DNA of 64,000 bases from Thermoanaerobaculia bacterium (GCA_017883205.1 JADGNZ010000028.1:1-64000), one strand, 5' to 3'. Shown: positions 8,868 through 16,949, numbered from the stretch's first letter. The notes: generated by a model from the sequence alone, not told the origin. Numbers and translations: made by a program.

Positions 8868-8955
8868 GGGGTCAGGTCTAAAGTCTAAAGTGCCCACGCC
8901 CGAGCACCGCGAACCAGGCACCTCATTCGGCACTTTAGACTTTAGACCTGACCCC
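8868..8955. repeat. GGGGTCAGGTC palindromic element, copy 1
   Basis: 88 bp. The outer arms GGGGTCAGGTCTAAAGTCTA and its complement form a ~26-bp stem, with a unique central loop. Same arms as the copies at 42446-42534 and 51169-51256. It lies between convergent genes, where it could act as a two-way terminator. Confidence 0.85.
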
Positions 8956-8965
8956 AGATAGCCCG

Positions 8966-9829
8966 TTACTTTCTTCCCGGAACGTTCCAGGCGTCGCCGC
9001 TGATGTTATCGACCGAGGAACCGTACGCGTAGTACAAGCCGCCACCATCCCGAGGCGAAAAGTAGAGCTCGAAAGAGCCGTAGGGGCCGCCGGGTACAGC
9101 CTGTTGGATCAGCGAACAGGGAGGAATGTTGACGCTCATCGTTGCGTATCCGCGAAGGCCGTTGAATATGAGATCGAAGGTTCGCGTGACGCTGTCGTAA
9201 TTGAAGATGCCCCAGTTGGTGCGGTAGAACTCGTCCTTGCGCAGTCCGAATGCGCTTTGATCTCCGCCCGGAACGGCGATGGACATCGCGGGGAAATTCT
9301 GCGACGTGGTTCCTCCGCCGAGGTCGACGCTCCAGATGCGCGCGTTTCCGTCGATCCTGGCCGACGAATCGGCGGCACCGGTCGAGGTCACTCCGAACGC
9401 AACAACCGATCCGAAGGTCGCCTGACCGAACACATCGGACACGAAATTCGAGTAGAAATACCAGGTATTGGCATCGAGCCGGAGCCGGACCGCCCCGACG
9501 TTGCAGTTGCCGGCGCCCAGCGGGAGGAAGTAGACGTCTACGAGCTGCGTGCGGCTGAGACGGTTGAAGATCACGGCTTCGGTACGAAACGCGCCTGCGC
9601 TGCCGGCGACAGGGAAAATGAAGGCCGATTCCGCTCCTTCAAGGACAACGTTCGGAGTGGGCTTCATCGATAGCATCGACGACGTTGTTCCCTGCGCGGA
9701 TACACCCTGGAGAGCCTTCAGGAATGGTGTGCTCACCTTCCCGACGACTTCCGCCTTGCGCTCCTCGGCAGCGAACGCACCGTGAGAAGCCGCGGCAAGA
9801 AGCAGAAACATGACGAACGTTCTTTTCAT
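8966..9829 (-). CDS. Secreted protein of unknown function
   Basis: 287 aa from the ATG at 9829, chosen because a signal peptide (MKRTFVMFLLLAAAS, cleavage near AFAAE) begins there and a purine-rich ribosome site (AAAGGGGGA) precedes it; a longer frame upstream lacks both. The mature part is rich in beta-strand patterns, Gly, Ser and aromatic residues (e.g. TWYFYSNFVSDVFG, FYRTNWGIFNYDS), like extracellular beta-sandwich proteins. I do not recognise a family. It is convergent with the 184-aa gene across a palindromic element. Confidence 0.7.
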   Translation of the reverse strand: MKRTFVMFLLLAAASHGAFAAEERKAEVVGKVSTPFLKALQGVSAQGTTSSMLSMKPTPNVVLEGAESAFIFPVAGSAGAFRTEAVIFNRLSRTQLVDVYFLPLGAGNCNVGAVRLRLDANTWYFYSNFVSDVFGQATFGSVVAFGVTSTGAADSSARIDGNARIWSVDLGGGTTSQNFPAMSIAVPGGDQSAFGLRKDEFYRTNWGIFNYDSVTRTFDLIFNGLRGYATMSVNIPPCSLIQQAVPGGPYGSFELYFSPRDGGGLYYAYGSSVDNISGDAWNVPGRK

Positions 9830-9968
9830 GAGAAATCCCCCTTTTCTTTGATCGTTCCTGACGGGATGCGGGCGATCCACGACAGGGCTCCCCAACGATA
9901 TCGATTCGCGGCCGGTAGGGGATACGACCTGCGTCACACGGTGCGGTGAGTTGGGATCGCATGCTCGG

Positions 9969-10049
9969 GTGTCGGGTGTCGGGTGTCGGGGGTCGGAGTC
10001 AGAACCACAAGGCTTCGACTCCCGACTCCCGACTCCCGAGCCCCGACAC
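9969..10049. repeat. GTCGGGT heptamer palindromic element
   Basis: Tandem GTGTCGGG heptamer-like units on the left (9969-9999) are answered by CCCGACT/CCCGACAC units on the right (10017-10049), so the whole folds into a hairpin. A related element is at 50052-50138. It lies just upstream of the RiPP-like operon. Confidence 0.75.
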
Positions 10050-10094
10050 GGCTACGACACCCGCGCGATTACCCAGGAAATCTTCAGAGCCACC

Positions 10095-10125
10095 GGGTAG
10101 GGAAAATCGCTGTGACGGCACTCCT
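10095..10125 (+). promoter_or_regulatory. Bipartite motif GGGTAGGGAA-N15-ACTCCT before the RiPP precursor
   Basis: GGGTAGGGAA at 10095-10104, then 15 nt, then ACTCCT at 10120-10125. It matches the copies at 20468-20498 (+), 27544-27574 (-) and 3848-3879 (-). The spacing fits a -35/-10 pair of an alternative (ECF-like) sigma factor. ACTCCT is also complementary to the downstream AGGAGG ribosome site at ~10169, so an RNA-level role is a second option. Confidence 0.45.
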
Positions 10126-10179
10126 CATATGGGGCCAGTGCGGAACGACGGCTGGCCCACGCTACGAAAGGAGGGTCCC

Positions 10180-10254
10180 ATGCGGAAATACGTCAAGCCA
10201 CGCGCTGTCTCGACGAAGTCCGGCGTCGCCTGCTCGACTCAGAGCAAGAAGTAG
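10180..10254 (+). CDS. Candidate RiPP precursor peptide (24 aa)
   Basis: ATG at 10180 follows a strong Shine-Dalgarno (AAAGGAGGG, 10168-10176); stop TAG at 10252-10254. The peptide begins MRKYVKPRAV and ends GVACSTQSKK, with a single Cys at 18. Tyr4-x-x-Pro7 resembles the YxxP leader motif that lasso-peptide and other RRE (PqqD-like) domains recognise, and the short Ser/Thr/Gly/Cys stretch after it could be the modified core. It lies 100 bp before a gene whose N-terminus is a PqqD-like domain, which supports a leader/RRE pairing. An in-frame ATG at 10129 would give 41 aa but lacks a comparable ribosome site. The function is inference; no homologue was checked. Confidence 0.65.
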   Translation: MRKYVKPRAVSTKSGVACSTQSKK

Positions 10255-10274
10255 CGGACGAGTCACGCATGACA

Positions 10275-10308
10275 ACCGGAGGTGCGGCGACCGCGCCGCG
10301 CTTCCGGT
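10275..10308 (+). promoter_or_regulatory. Hairpin between precursor and modification genes
   Basis: Imperfect GC-rich stem (ACCGGA...CGGCG against CGCCG...TTCCGGT) just after the peptide stop. Such hairpins between a RiPP precursor and its enzymes often attenuate downstream transcription so the peptide is made in excess; here this is inferred from position. Confidence 0.4.
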
Positions 10309-10354
10309 ACTCCTGCCCACACTACCAACTCGAACCTCGCGAGGATGTCTGATC

Positions 10355-11716
10355 ATGAATGCCTTCGTCGATACCTTCGTGCAAGAACAGGAGCTCTCGG
10401 TGCGCCTCATCGGTGACGAGGCCGTCATCGTGAATCGTGCCACCAACTCACTGCACCGCCTGAATGATGTCGGAGCGGCTGTCTTCGAGACCTTTGCGCA
10501 GCGTGGTATGGCGGCGGACGCCGTGCGCATGTTGACGTCGAGATTCGATCTCTCCGACGTGCCGCAGGATGAGGTCGAGAGCGACGTTGAGGCGTTCATT
10601 GCCGATCTCCTCGAGCGCCGTCTCATCCGCAACACGGAGTTTGCGCCGCTCCCGCGAGCGCCGATCCACCTCCCGGATTGGCGCGAGGAGCTGGAGCGGA
10701 TCGGAGTCGACCTCATCGCGCCGGTCTGGTCGAAGATCGAAATATCCACTCGATGCCATCTCGACTGCGTTCACTGCTACATCCCCTACGACGACCGCCG
10801 CCGTCCGATTCCTTCCGAAAAGCGGCATCTCGATAACGATGAGATCTGCCGAGTCATCGATGAACTGGCCGCGGCTGGGGCGATGCTTCTGACGGTGACC
10901 GGAGGAGAGATCTTCATCCGCCAGGGCATATTCGACGTGCTCGAGCATGCGAACCGCCGCGGCTTCATCCTGGAGCTGTTTACGACGGGAATGCCCCTGA
11001 ACGCCGAAAAAGTGGCGCGGCTGGCGGCGCTGAACGTAGGGAACGTTCAGATCAGTCTCTACAGCCACGAAGCCGGGACTCATGATGCCGTGACGCAGTC
11101 GCCGGGATCGTGGGAACGGTCCGTCTCCGCGGCGCGTCAGCTAATCGCCAGCGGCGTGAACGTCGAATTCGCCTGCACGCTGATGCAGTCGAATGTCGCA
11201 GACACGAAAGGGATGAAAGAGCTCGGAGAAAAGATCCGCGCCACCGTGAGCTTCGGTTATCCGATTACGTCTCGCACCGACGGCAACCGCGATACGCACG
11301 CGCTGCGCACCTCCGGTCCTGAACTGGAGCGAGCCATCCGCGATCTCCCCGAGTTTTTTGCCAAACCGGCACCGAAGCCTGCCGATCAGCCAATCTGTCC
11401 CGCGGCAGTGAACATGTGCGCAATCTCGGCGAGCGGCGATGTTCTGCCGTGCAGTCAGTTTCATCTGCCGCTCGGCAATGTCCGGGAGCAATCGCTGAAG
11501 GAGATCTGGGAATCATCGCCGGTGGCGCGCCGCGTGCGCGCGATCCGAACCGGCGATCTGAAACCCTCAGTGGCTGGCGCATTGGATTCTTATGTCGGAC
11601 TCTGCCCGGGGCTGAACCTGCTGGAAGAGGGCGACGCGCTCATTCCCGCGCGAGTGACCGCAGAGACTACGCTGGCAGTCGATCGGGTATTGGGGAGCAG
11701 CACGCACGCGCGATGA
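10355..11716 (+). CDS. PqqD-like (RRE) domain fused to radical SAM/SPASM peptide maturase
   Basis: 453 aa from the ATG at 10355 (MNAFVDTF); the frame extends upstream but that part is not protein-like. Residues ~14-92 form a PqqD-like RiPP recognition element (NRATNSLHRLNDVGAAVFE... DVEAFIADLLERRLI). The radical SAM core follows: Cys134-x3-Cys138-x2-Cys141 for the 4Fe-4S cluster, TVTGGE at ~180-185 for SAM binding, and a C-terminal SPASM-like region with C(x6)C, PCSQF and LCPG cysteines. It probably modifies the peptide at 10180 by radical chemistry. The final SPASM cysteine set is shorter than usual, so auxiliary cluster content is uncertain. Its stop overlaps the next ATG (ATGA). Confidence 0.85.
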   Translation: MNAFVDTFVQEQELSVRLIGDEAVIVNRATNSLHRLNDVGAAVFETFAQRGMAADAVRMLTSRFDLSDVPQDEVESDVEAFIADLLERRLIRNTEFAPLPRAPIHLPDWREELERIGVDLIAPVWSKIEISTRCHLDCVHCYIPYDDRRRPIPSEKRHLDNDEICRVIDELAAAGAMLLTVTGGEIFIRQGIFDVLEHANRRGFILELFTTGMPLNAEKVARLAALNVGNVQISLYSHEAGTHDAVTQSPGSWERSVSAARQLIASGVNVEFACTLMQSNVADTKGMKELGEKIRATVSFGYPITSRTDGNRDTHALRTSGPELERAIRDLPEFFAKPAPKPADQPICPAAVNMCAISASGDVLPCSQFHLPLGNVREQSLKEIWESSPVARRVRAIRTGDLKPSVAGALDSYVGLCPGLNLLEEGDALIPARVTAETTLAVDRVLGSSTHAR

Positions 11717-12750
11717 CACTGCGCGCTTGCCTCCTCGGACAGGCACACACGCGCGAGTCGATCGGCTGGTCACTTCCGGTCAACGACTCGCGCGAGTGGC
11801 TGCGCATCCTCGGCGGGGGAGATGTGCTGAGCTATCAACGCGTCGTCGCAACGCCGCAAGCCATCAGCGACTACGACCTGGTCATCGTGGAGCTCACGCC
11901 TGCGACCCACGCTCTACCCCGATTTCTGAAACGCCGGGTGCCGCACGTGCCCTGCGTTGCGTTGATCGAAGGACGCGTGGAGTACGTCGTCCGGTCGAGC
12001 GGGGAAATGGAAGGGCTCTTCCAGTTCGCGCAATGCCTCGACGACGCAGATCTTGTGGGCGTTCTCGTAGAACGGACGTTGCCCTATTACCGCCTTTACG
12101 CGCGCAATCAGGAACGCGTGCAGTGGCTCGGGATCCCTTATCCGCTTGACTGGACGGATTCGATTGCGAGCACCCCCGGGCCAGGACCGATCATCATCGA
12201 GCTCGCGTCCGGCCTCGACTCGCGGAATGGAATTGCCAACGTTCTCGTACTTCGAGCGCTGCAGCGTCGTTTCCCGGGAGTCATCGGGCGGATTTTCCCC
12301 TGCTCCGAGCGCGAGCGGTCGATGATCGAGGCGCTCGGCGTCCGCGCCCAGATGCTGCAGCCGCGCCGCTGGCGCGACTACTACCGGCTCCTGCGTCAGG
12401 ACGTCTTCGCCATTCTCTGCCTTGATGACCGGCGAACCTGGGGCCGGTATGCGCTCGATGCCGCCTCCGCGCGCGTGCCGTTCGTTGGCAGCCATCTCAG
12501 TCACGGAGGAGAACATGTCGGATTGCTGACGTGCGATCCGTTCGACGTCACAACCGCGCTCGATTTCCTTACCGACCTCGTGGAAGAGCGGCTCAGCGGC
12601 CGCGACTACCTCTATCGTGATGTTGCCGAAAGACAATATGCGGCCTTGCAAAGCTATGGCGGCGAAGCCGCGCGCGAGCGAATGCGCGTTGCGCTCGCTG
12701 CAGCAGGCCTCGCTGATGCCGCGGCAAAGCTCCAACCCGTACACGCATGA
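11713..12750 (+). CDS. Glycosyltransferase-like protein in the RiPP-like operon
   Basis: 345 aa; the start ATG at 11713 overlaps the previous stop by 4 bp, so translation is coupled. The layout is that of a GT-B-type two-domain protein: an N-terminal Rossmann-like half (~1-150) and a second half beginning GPGPIIIELASGLDSRNGI, with RIFPCSERER, then DVFAILCLDDRRTWGRYALDAASARVPFVGS, similar to the nucleotide-sugar side of GT4 enzymes. Catalytic residues cannot be assigned confidently. It may glycosylate the modified peptide or a carrier; alternatively it is an uncharacterised scaffold. The weak family match limits confidence. Confidence 0.6.
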   Translation: MTLRACLLGQAHTRESIGWSLPVNDSREWLRILGGGDVLSYQRVVATPQAISDYDLVIVELTPATHALPRFLKRRVPHVPCVALIEGRVEYVVRSSGEMEGLFQFAQCLDDADLVGVLVERTLPYYRLYARNQERVQWLGIPYPLDWTDSIASTPGPGPIIIELASGLDSRNGIANVLVLRALQRRFPGVIGRIFPCSERERSMIEALGVRAQMLQPRRWRDYYRLLRQDVFAILCLDDRRTWGRYALDAASARVPFVGSHLSHGGEHVGLLTCDPFDVTTALDFLTDLVEERLSGRDYLYRDVAERQYAALQSYGGEAARERMRVALAAAGLADAAAKLQPVHA

Positions 12751-13607
12751 CCCCTTTGCGATATGTGAACCTCTATTGCAACACTGCGTGTGATTCGCGG
12801 TGTACGACATGCACGTTCTGGAAGATGCACCCGCGGCACTGGCTCGATGCCGAGGTGCTTGCGAGCGTGGCGAGCTCGCGCTTCGTGAGCGAAGAGACGT
12901 GGTTTGCTCTGCAGGGTGGTGAGTTCACGCTGCACTCCGGCGCCGATGCAATTCTCGATCTCTTCGCTGACCGAAACTACATTCTCTTCACCAACATGCT
13001 GAACCCGCGGCGCGTGAAGGAGCTGGTCGACCGCCACGACGTGCAATATGTGACGGTATCGCTCGACGGCGGGCGCGAAGGGTATGCACGCATCCGCGGC
13101 GTGGATGCCTTCGACCGCGTCACCGCAGGCATCCGGCAGCTTTCGGAGAGGGCAAGCGTCTCGGTCGGAATCACGATCACTCCCTGGTCGACGTATGAAG
13201 ACGTCCGCGAAGCAATGGATTGGTGCAATGCGGCGAACGTACCGTTTGGACTCAACGTCTATACGGAGAGCAGAATCTACGGGTCGGAGCGGCGAGCGGA
13301 GCCGATCGCACCGTTGCAGCGGATCGTCGACGAGACGGGTGATGCGTACTGCGCGGCGCACATTCTCTGGAGCCGGGGAGAGCTCAACCTGCCATGCCGG
13401 AGCATTCGCCGCGTGGCCAGCATTTCGCCGGATGGTGATCTCCACCTCTGCCACAATCTCGACATCGTCCTCGGCAACATTCACGAGGCACGCTTCGACG
13501 ATATCTGGAGCAGTGAGCGCACCAACCAGCTCCATCAGCAATACGAGTCATGCAGCGCATGCTGGACGAGCTGCTATCGCGAGCTCGATCTGGAGGAGGC
13601 TCGGTGA
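12747..13607 (+). CDS. Second radical SAM/SPASM enzyme
   Basis: 286 aa; ATG at 12747 overlaps the preceding stop (ATGA). Radical SAM cluster motif Cys15-x3-Cys19-x2-Cys22 near the N-terminus, LQGGEFTL as the SAM-binding GGE, and a complete C-terminal SPASM ending in CSACWTSC (CxxCxxxC), with further cysteines in LPCRS and LCHNLD. Unlike the first enzyme it has no PqqD domain, so it may depend on that protein's RRE for substrate docking. Two radical SAM enzymes in one short operon imply two different modifications, or one modification plus a second activity. Confidence 0.85.
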   Translation: MTPLRYVNLYCNTACDSRCTTCTFWKMHPRHWLDAEVLASVASSRFVSEETWFALQGGEFTLHSGADAILDLFADRNYILFTNMLNPRRVKELVDRHDVQYVTVSLDGGREGYARIRGVDAFDRVTAGIRQLSERASVSVGITITPWSTYEDVREAMDWCNAANVPFGLNVYTESRIYGSERRAEPIAPLQRIVDETGDAYCAAHILWSRGELNLPCRSIRRVASISPDGDLHLCHNLDIVLGNIHEARFDDIWSSERTNQLHQQYESCSACWTSCYRELDLEEAR

Positions 13608-14644
13608 GAGCCTGCGTCATCCCGGAAGGGAGTGAGCACGACCCGAACGCATTTGCCGGCAGGATTCGTCTTTTTGATCCGCTCGATGCCGTCGCTGGTT
13701 CTTATCCACTCCAGTGGAGGGTGGGATCGCCAGCCACAGACGATCCCCTCGACGACGACGTCATCATCCTTCAGCGCACGCCCTTTGCGTCGGTGGCTGC
13801 GATCGATCACGCCGCGGAACGGCTATCGTCGGCTCGACGGCGCGGCGCCCGTGTGCTGTGGGAAATCGATGACGCCATCTTTTGTGAGACGTTGCCGGAA
13901 TTGATCGCGTCCAGCGCGGTCGACGAGATCGACGAGGATGCCGTGGCGATCGTGCAGGCACATCGGACGCTGCTCCCCATCGTCAGCGCGTTCGTCTGTT
14001 CCACCGCGCCTCTCGCCGATGAGTTGCGCCGCCTTGCCCCCCGCACGCCCATTCACGTGATTCCCAACGCCCTGAACTTCGCACACCCGCGATGGATTAC
14101 GACAAGGAATCGCCGCGAGTGCTTCACCATCGGCTGGTCCGGCGGTAGCCGCGTCGGCCGCGATCTGGAATTGATCGTCCCCGTCATCAGCGCCGCGATC
14201 GAGGAGTTTGCTCCACGAATGAAGTTCCTTCTCGCGGGAGCAACGAAATATGCGCGGTTGTTCGACGGGCTCCCCCCCGATCGTGTGGAATTCGTTGACT
14301 GGGTTCCATACGATGACTACCCGGCTCTCCTTGCGCGCTACGACATCGCCCTCGTGCCGATGGAGGATCACATCTACAATCGTTGCAAGAGCGCGCTGAA
14401 GGTGATCGATTACGCTGCCGTTGGAGCTCCTTCGATCTGCAGCCCGACCCAGCCATTTATCGATTCGTTCGATGAGGTCGCGGCATTTGCACGTGACACA
14501 GACGAATGGATGGATGCAATTGAGGCGCTTCTTATCATGAGCACAAGAGAGCGTTGTGCGCTTCAGGCACACGCAAGAATGAGGCACGGCGTGGCCGGCA
14601 TAGTCGACCCCTGGTGGCGCGCCCTGAGCGGTCATGACGATTGA
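13604..14644 (+). CDS. GT4-like glycosyltransferase
   Basis: 346 aa from a GTG at 13604, chosen because it overlaps the previous stop (GTGA) like the other junctions and follows GGAGGAGG; an ATG 18 codons upstream lies inside the previous gene. GT-B family 4 features: HVIPNALNF at the domain junction, FTIGWSGGSRVGRDLELI opening the C-terminal Rossmann domain, FVDWVPYDDYPALLARYDIALVPM, and a CKSALKVIDYAAVGAP helix where the E-x7-E motif normally sits. It probably transfers a sugar from a nucleotide donor. In this operon the acceptor could be the processed peptide. Confidence 0.75.
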   Translation: MRACVIPEGSEHDPNAFAGRIRLFDPLDAVAGSYPLQWRVGSPATDDPLDDDVIILQRTPFASVAAIDHAAERLSSARRRGARVLWEIDDAIFCETLPELIASSAVDEIDEDAVAIVQAHRTLLPIVSAFVCSTAPLADELRRLAPRTPIHVIPNALNFAHPRWITTRNRRECFTIGWSGGSRVGRDLELIVPVISAAIEEFAPRMKFLLAGATKYARLFDGLPPDRVEFVDWVPYDDYPALLARYDIALVPMEDHIYNRCKSALKVIDYAAVGAPSICSPTQPFIDSFDEVAAFARDTDEWMDAIEALLIMSTRERCALQAHARMRHGVAGIVDPWWRALSGHDD

Positions 14645-15533
14645 AACGCCACTGGAAGATTTACGCGCGTTGAGCGCCTACCTGGAGGGACCCCGCCTTC
14701 TGGTCAAACGCGACGACAAGCTGCCATTCGGAGGCAGCAAGTTCCGAAAGGCGCTCGCTCTCGTGGATCACGCGCTCCGGCGCGGCGCCAATGTCGTCAT
14801 CACCGAGGGGTCGATCGAGTCCCAGCATGCCAGGACGCTGGCCATCGCATCGCAAGAGCGGGGACTATCATGCGTTCTCGTCCTCTCTCCCGAGGCGTCG
14901 GGAAGTGAGCCGAATCTGCTCGATGACGCCCTCGGTGCAGAGATCATCATCGCTTCAAGCGAAGGGGAACGACCCGCGCTGGTGGCCGCCGCCGCTGAGA
15001 AGCACGCTGGCCGAGGGGAAGTCGTCGAGGTGGTCCCGTTCAGCGGAACGAACGGCATCACCACGGTCGCCTACATGAATGCGTTCCTGGAACTGTTGTC
15101 CCAGGCAGAAACCGCCGGCGTCACCATCGACGCGATCTATCTCTCGTCAGCGACAGGCGGTATTCATGCTGGACTCGAGCTCGGCAAGCGCGTGGCTGGC
15201 GCGAACGTCGAGATCGTCGGTGTTACGCCCGGCCTGGCGGTGGGCGAGCTTCGCCAGCGCGTGGCCAGTCTCGTTCATGCCGGCGCAGAGCTGGCCGGTA
15301 AAGAGATCGAGGTGTCACCGGCAGAGATTACGATCTTCGACGCGTACGTCGGCGATGGCTATCTGAAGCCGACCGTGGAGTCGCAGTCGGCCCAGCGGAT
15401 CGTCCGTGACCTCGAAGGCCTCGAGCTCGACTCCGTGTATACGGCCAAAGTCATGGCGGCGCTGATCGACCAGATACGTTGCGGCGCGATCGATTCCTCG
15501 AAGACAGTTGTTTACTGGCACTCTTCGGGGTAG
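14634..15533 (+). CDS. PLP-dependent D-cysteine desulfhydrase / ACC deaminase-like enzyme
   Basis: 299 aa; overlaps the preceding gene by 11 bp. It belongs to the fold-type II PLP family: LVKRDDKLPFGGSKFRK holds the probable PLP lysine (~Lys36), ITEGSIESQHARTLA matches the substrate/cofactor loop, and YLSSATGGIHAGL is the phosphate-binding Gly-rich loop. It ends at VVYWHSSG, slightly short of the usual HTGG-x-PALF tail. Known family members deaminate ACC or desulfhydrate D-cysteine. Its place at the end of a RiPP-like operon whose peptide carries one cysteine is suggestive, but a link is speculation. Confidence 0.75.
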   Translation: MTIETPLEDLRALSAYLEGPRLLVKRDDKLPFGGSKFRKALALVDHALRRGANVVITEGSIESQHARTLAIASQERGLSCVLVLSPEASGSEPNLLDDALGAEIIIASSEGERPALVAAAAEKHAGRGEVVEVVPFSGTNGITTVAYMNAFLELLSQAETAGVTIDAIYLSSATGGIHAGLELGKRVAGANVEIVGVTPGLAVGELRQRVASLVHAGAELAGKEIEVSPAEITIFDAYVGDGYLKPTVESQSAQRIVRDLEGLELDSVYTAKVMAALIDQIRCGAIDSSKTVVYWHSSG

Positions 15534-15674
15534 CCCATGGTTGGGTGCATCAAGAACCTGATCGACGAGCGGGGAATGAAGAATCTCTCCAAGGCCAGGC
15601 TCCATGCATCTCCGGTGCGCACGTCGCGTGAACCGGAGTGGACACATCGCGCTGCAGCTTCGTACCTTTGTGCG

Positions 15675-16325
15675 ATGCGTACGATCGTGTTCATCCTTCT
15701 CACCACAGCCGTGGCCTTTCGGTTGGCGGGGCAGTCGGGGCCCTCTGTTTCTCCGAAAGAAGTAACGATGCAGGTTGGTCAGACCGCCGCTCTTGCGGGC
15801 TCTGACCACCCAGGCGGTCTCACCTGTGGATTCCCTTACCATTTCAATTTCATCAGTGACATGCCGGCGGTGGCCATCGTTCACGGGTTTGCCTCAGGCA
15901 GTTCTGTCTGCTATCCGGATCAAGTTCCTGACAACGGCGTCGTGAGTGTGACTGCCGTGGCCCCGGGCATCGCGCACGTCCGCGTGGAGGGGTGCTGTGG
16001 CGATCTATCGACGATTACCGTTCTGCCTCAACTCCATCCAGTCGCACTCTACGCGCAGCCGGCGCGGGTGCTGCTCGGGCAGCCCGTGGTCGTCACGGCT
16101 CTCCTTACCGGCTCCGACCAGACGCCGGTCTTTGTCTGGTATCGCGGCCGTATCGGCGATTACTCCCTTCGCCTCCAGCAATCGTCTGATCCTCACCTGA
16201 CGTTCCTCGGCAGTGACCCCGGCGTGTCGTACATCTGGGTGCAGGCGTTTGAAGGTTCCGTGACCAGCTACGCGGAGATCGGCATCGAATTCTTCATCCA
16301 GCCGCGCAAGCGTGCGGCGCACTGA
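15675..16325 (+). CDS. Secreted Ig-like (BIG2-type) protein
   Basis: 216 aa from ATG 15675, where a signal peptide starts (MRTIVFILLTTAVAF, cleavage near LAGQ); the longer upstream frame is not signal-like. The mature protein opens with a BIG2-style segment (VSPKEVTMQVGQTAALAGS) and contains paired cysteines (Cys near TCGF and VCYP, then GCCGD), probably disulfides outside the cytoplasm. Function unknown; adhesion or surface structure is possible. Confidence 0.65.
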   Translation: MRTIVFILLTTAVAFRLAGQSGPSVSPKEVTMQVGQTAALAGSDHPGGLTCGFPYHFNFISDMPAVAIVHGFASGSSVCYPDQVPDNGVVSVTAVAPGIAHVRVEGCCGDLSTITVLPQLHPVALYAQPARVLLGQPVVVTALLTGSDQTPVFVWYRGRIGDYSLRLQQSSDPHLTFLGSDPGVSYIWVQAFEGSVTSYAEIGIEFFIQPRKRAAH

Positions 16326-16403
16326 GCCGGTGGTTGAGGCTCGTCGTTTGCACGCATGGGGTCGTGACCATGCGTGCCTCCATCGGTGTGATTTGACAGG
16401 GAG

Positions 16404-16477
16404 AAGCATTTCACGCGGAGACGCGGAGAGCACGGAGAAACCCCTCTGCGTTCTCCGCGTCTCCGCGTGAGATGCTT
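16404..16477. repeat. CACGCGGAGACGCGGAG palindromic element
   Basis: Arms AAGCATTTCACGCGGAGACG and the near-complement at 16450-16477 fold into a long hairpin. Same family as 49261-49323, 58818-58889 and 31952-32029. Confidence 0.8.
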
Positions 16478-16543
16478 TTAGAAGACGCGTGTCGATTCGG
16501 CCGCCTCTCGTTCGTCGTATCTGTGAAGACAAAGGAGATCGAC

Positions 16544-16939
16544 ATGCAATATTCGACTGTGAGCCGAGGCCGGAACTACGCGCTGTGGACGATTCAAATC
16601 CTGCTGGCGCTGGTGTTTCTCTTCTCCGGATCGATGAAGTTCGTCATGCCGGTGGCGAAGATGAACGAAGGGGCGGTCAAGTTCCCCGGTCTGTTCTATC
16701 ACTTCATCGGCACCTGTGAAGTCCTCGGCGCGCTTGGCCTGATTCTCCCCGGACTAACCGGCATCCGCCGCGGACTCACACCGCTTGCCGCCGCCGGGCT
16801 GCTGATCATCATGATCGGCGCAACGACGGTGACGCTGATGGACGGACTCGGGATGGTCGCGCTACTCCCGTTCGTCGTCGGAGTGCTGGTGGCGATCGTT
16901 GCGTATGGAAGATGGGGCTGGCTGCGCGGGGTCGTCTGA
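16544..16939 (+). CDS. DoxX-family membrane protein
   Basis: 131 aa from ATG 16544, preceded by AAAGGAGATC. Four predicted membrane helices (~14-33, ~52-72, ~77-97, ~105-125), with FLFSGSMKF in helix 1 and the GTCEVLGALGLILPG segment typical of DoxX/DoxD-like proteins. Members of this family sit in the inner membrane and have been linked to quinone or thiol redox processes; the precise role here is unknown. It is flanked by two different palindromic repeats and appears monocistronic. Confidence 0.8.
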   Translation: MQYSTVSRGRNYALWTIQILLALVFLFSGSMKFVMPVAKMNEGAVKFPGLFYHFIGTCEVLGALGLILPGLTGIRRGLTPLAAAGLLIIMIGATTVTLMDGLGMVALLPFVVGVLVAIVAYGRWGWLRGVV

Positions 16940-16949
16940 GAAAGCTTAA

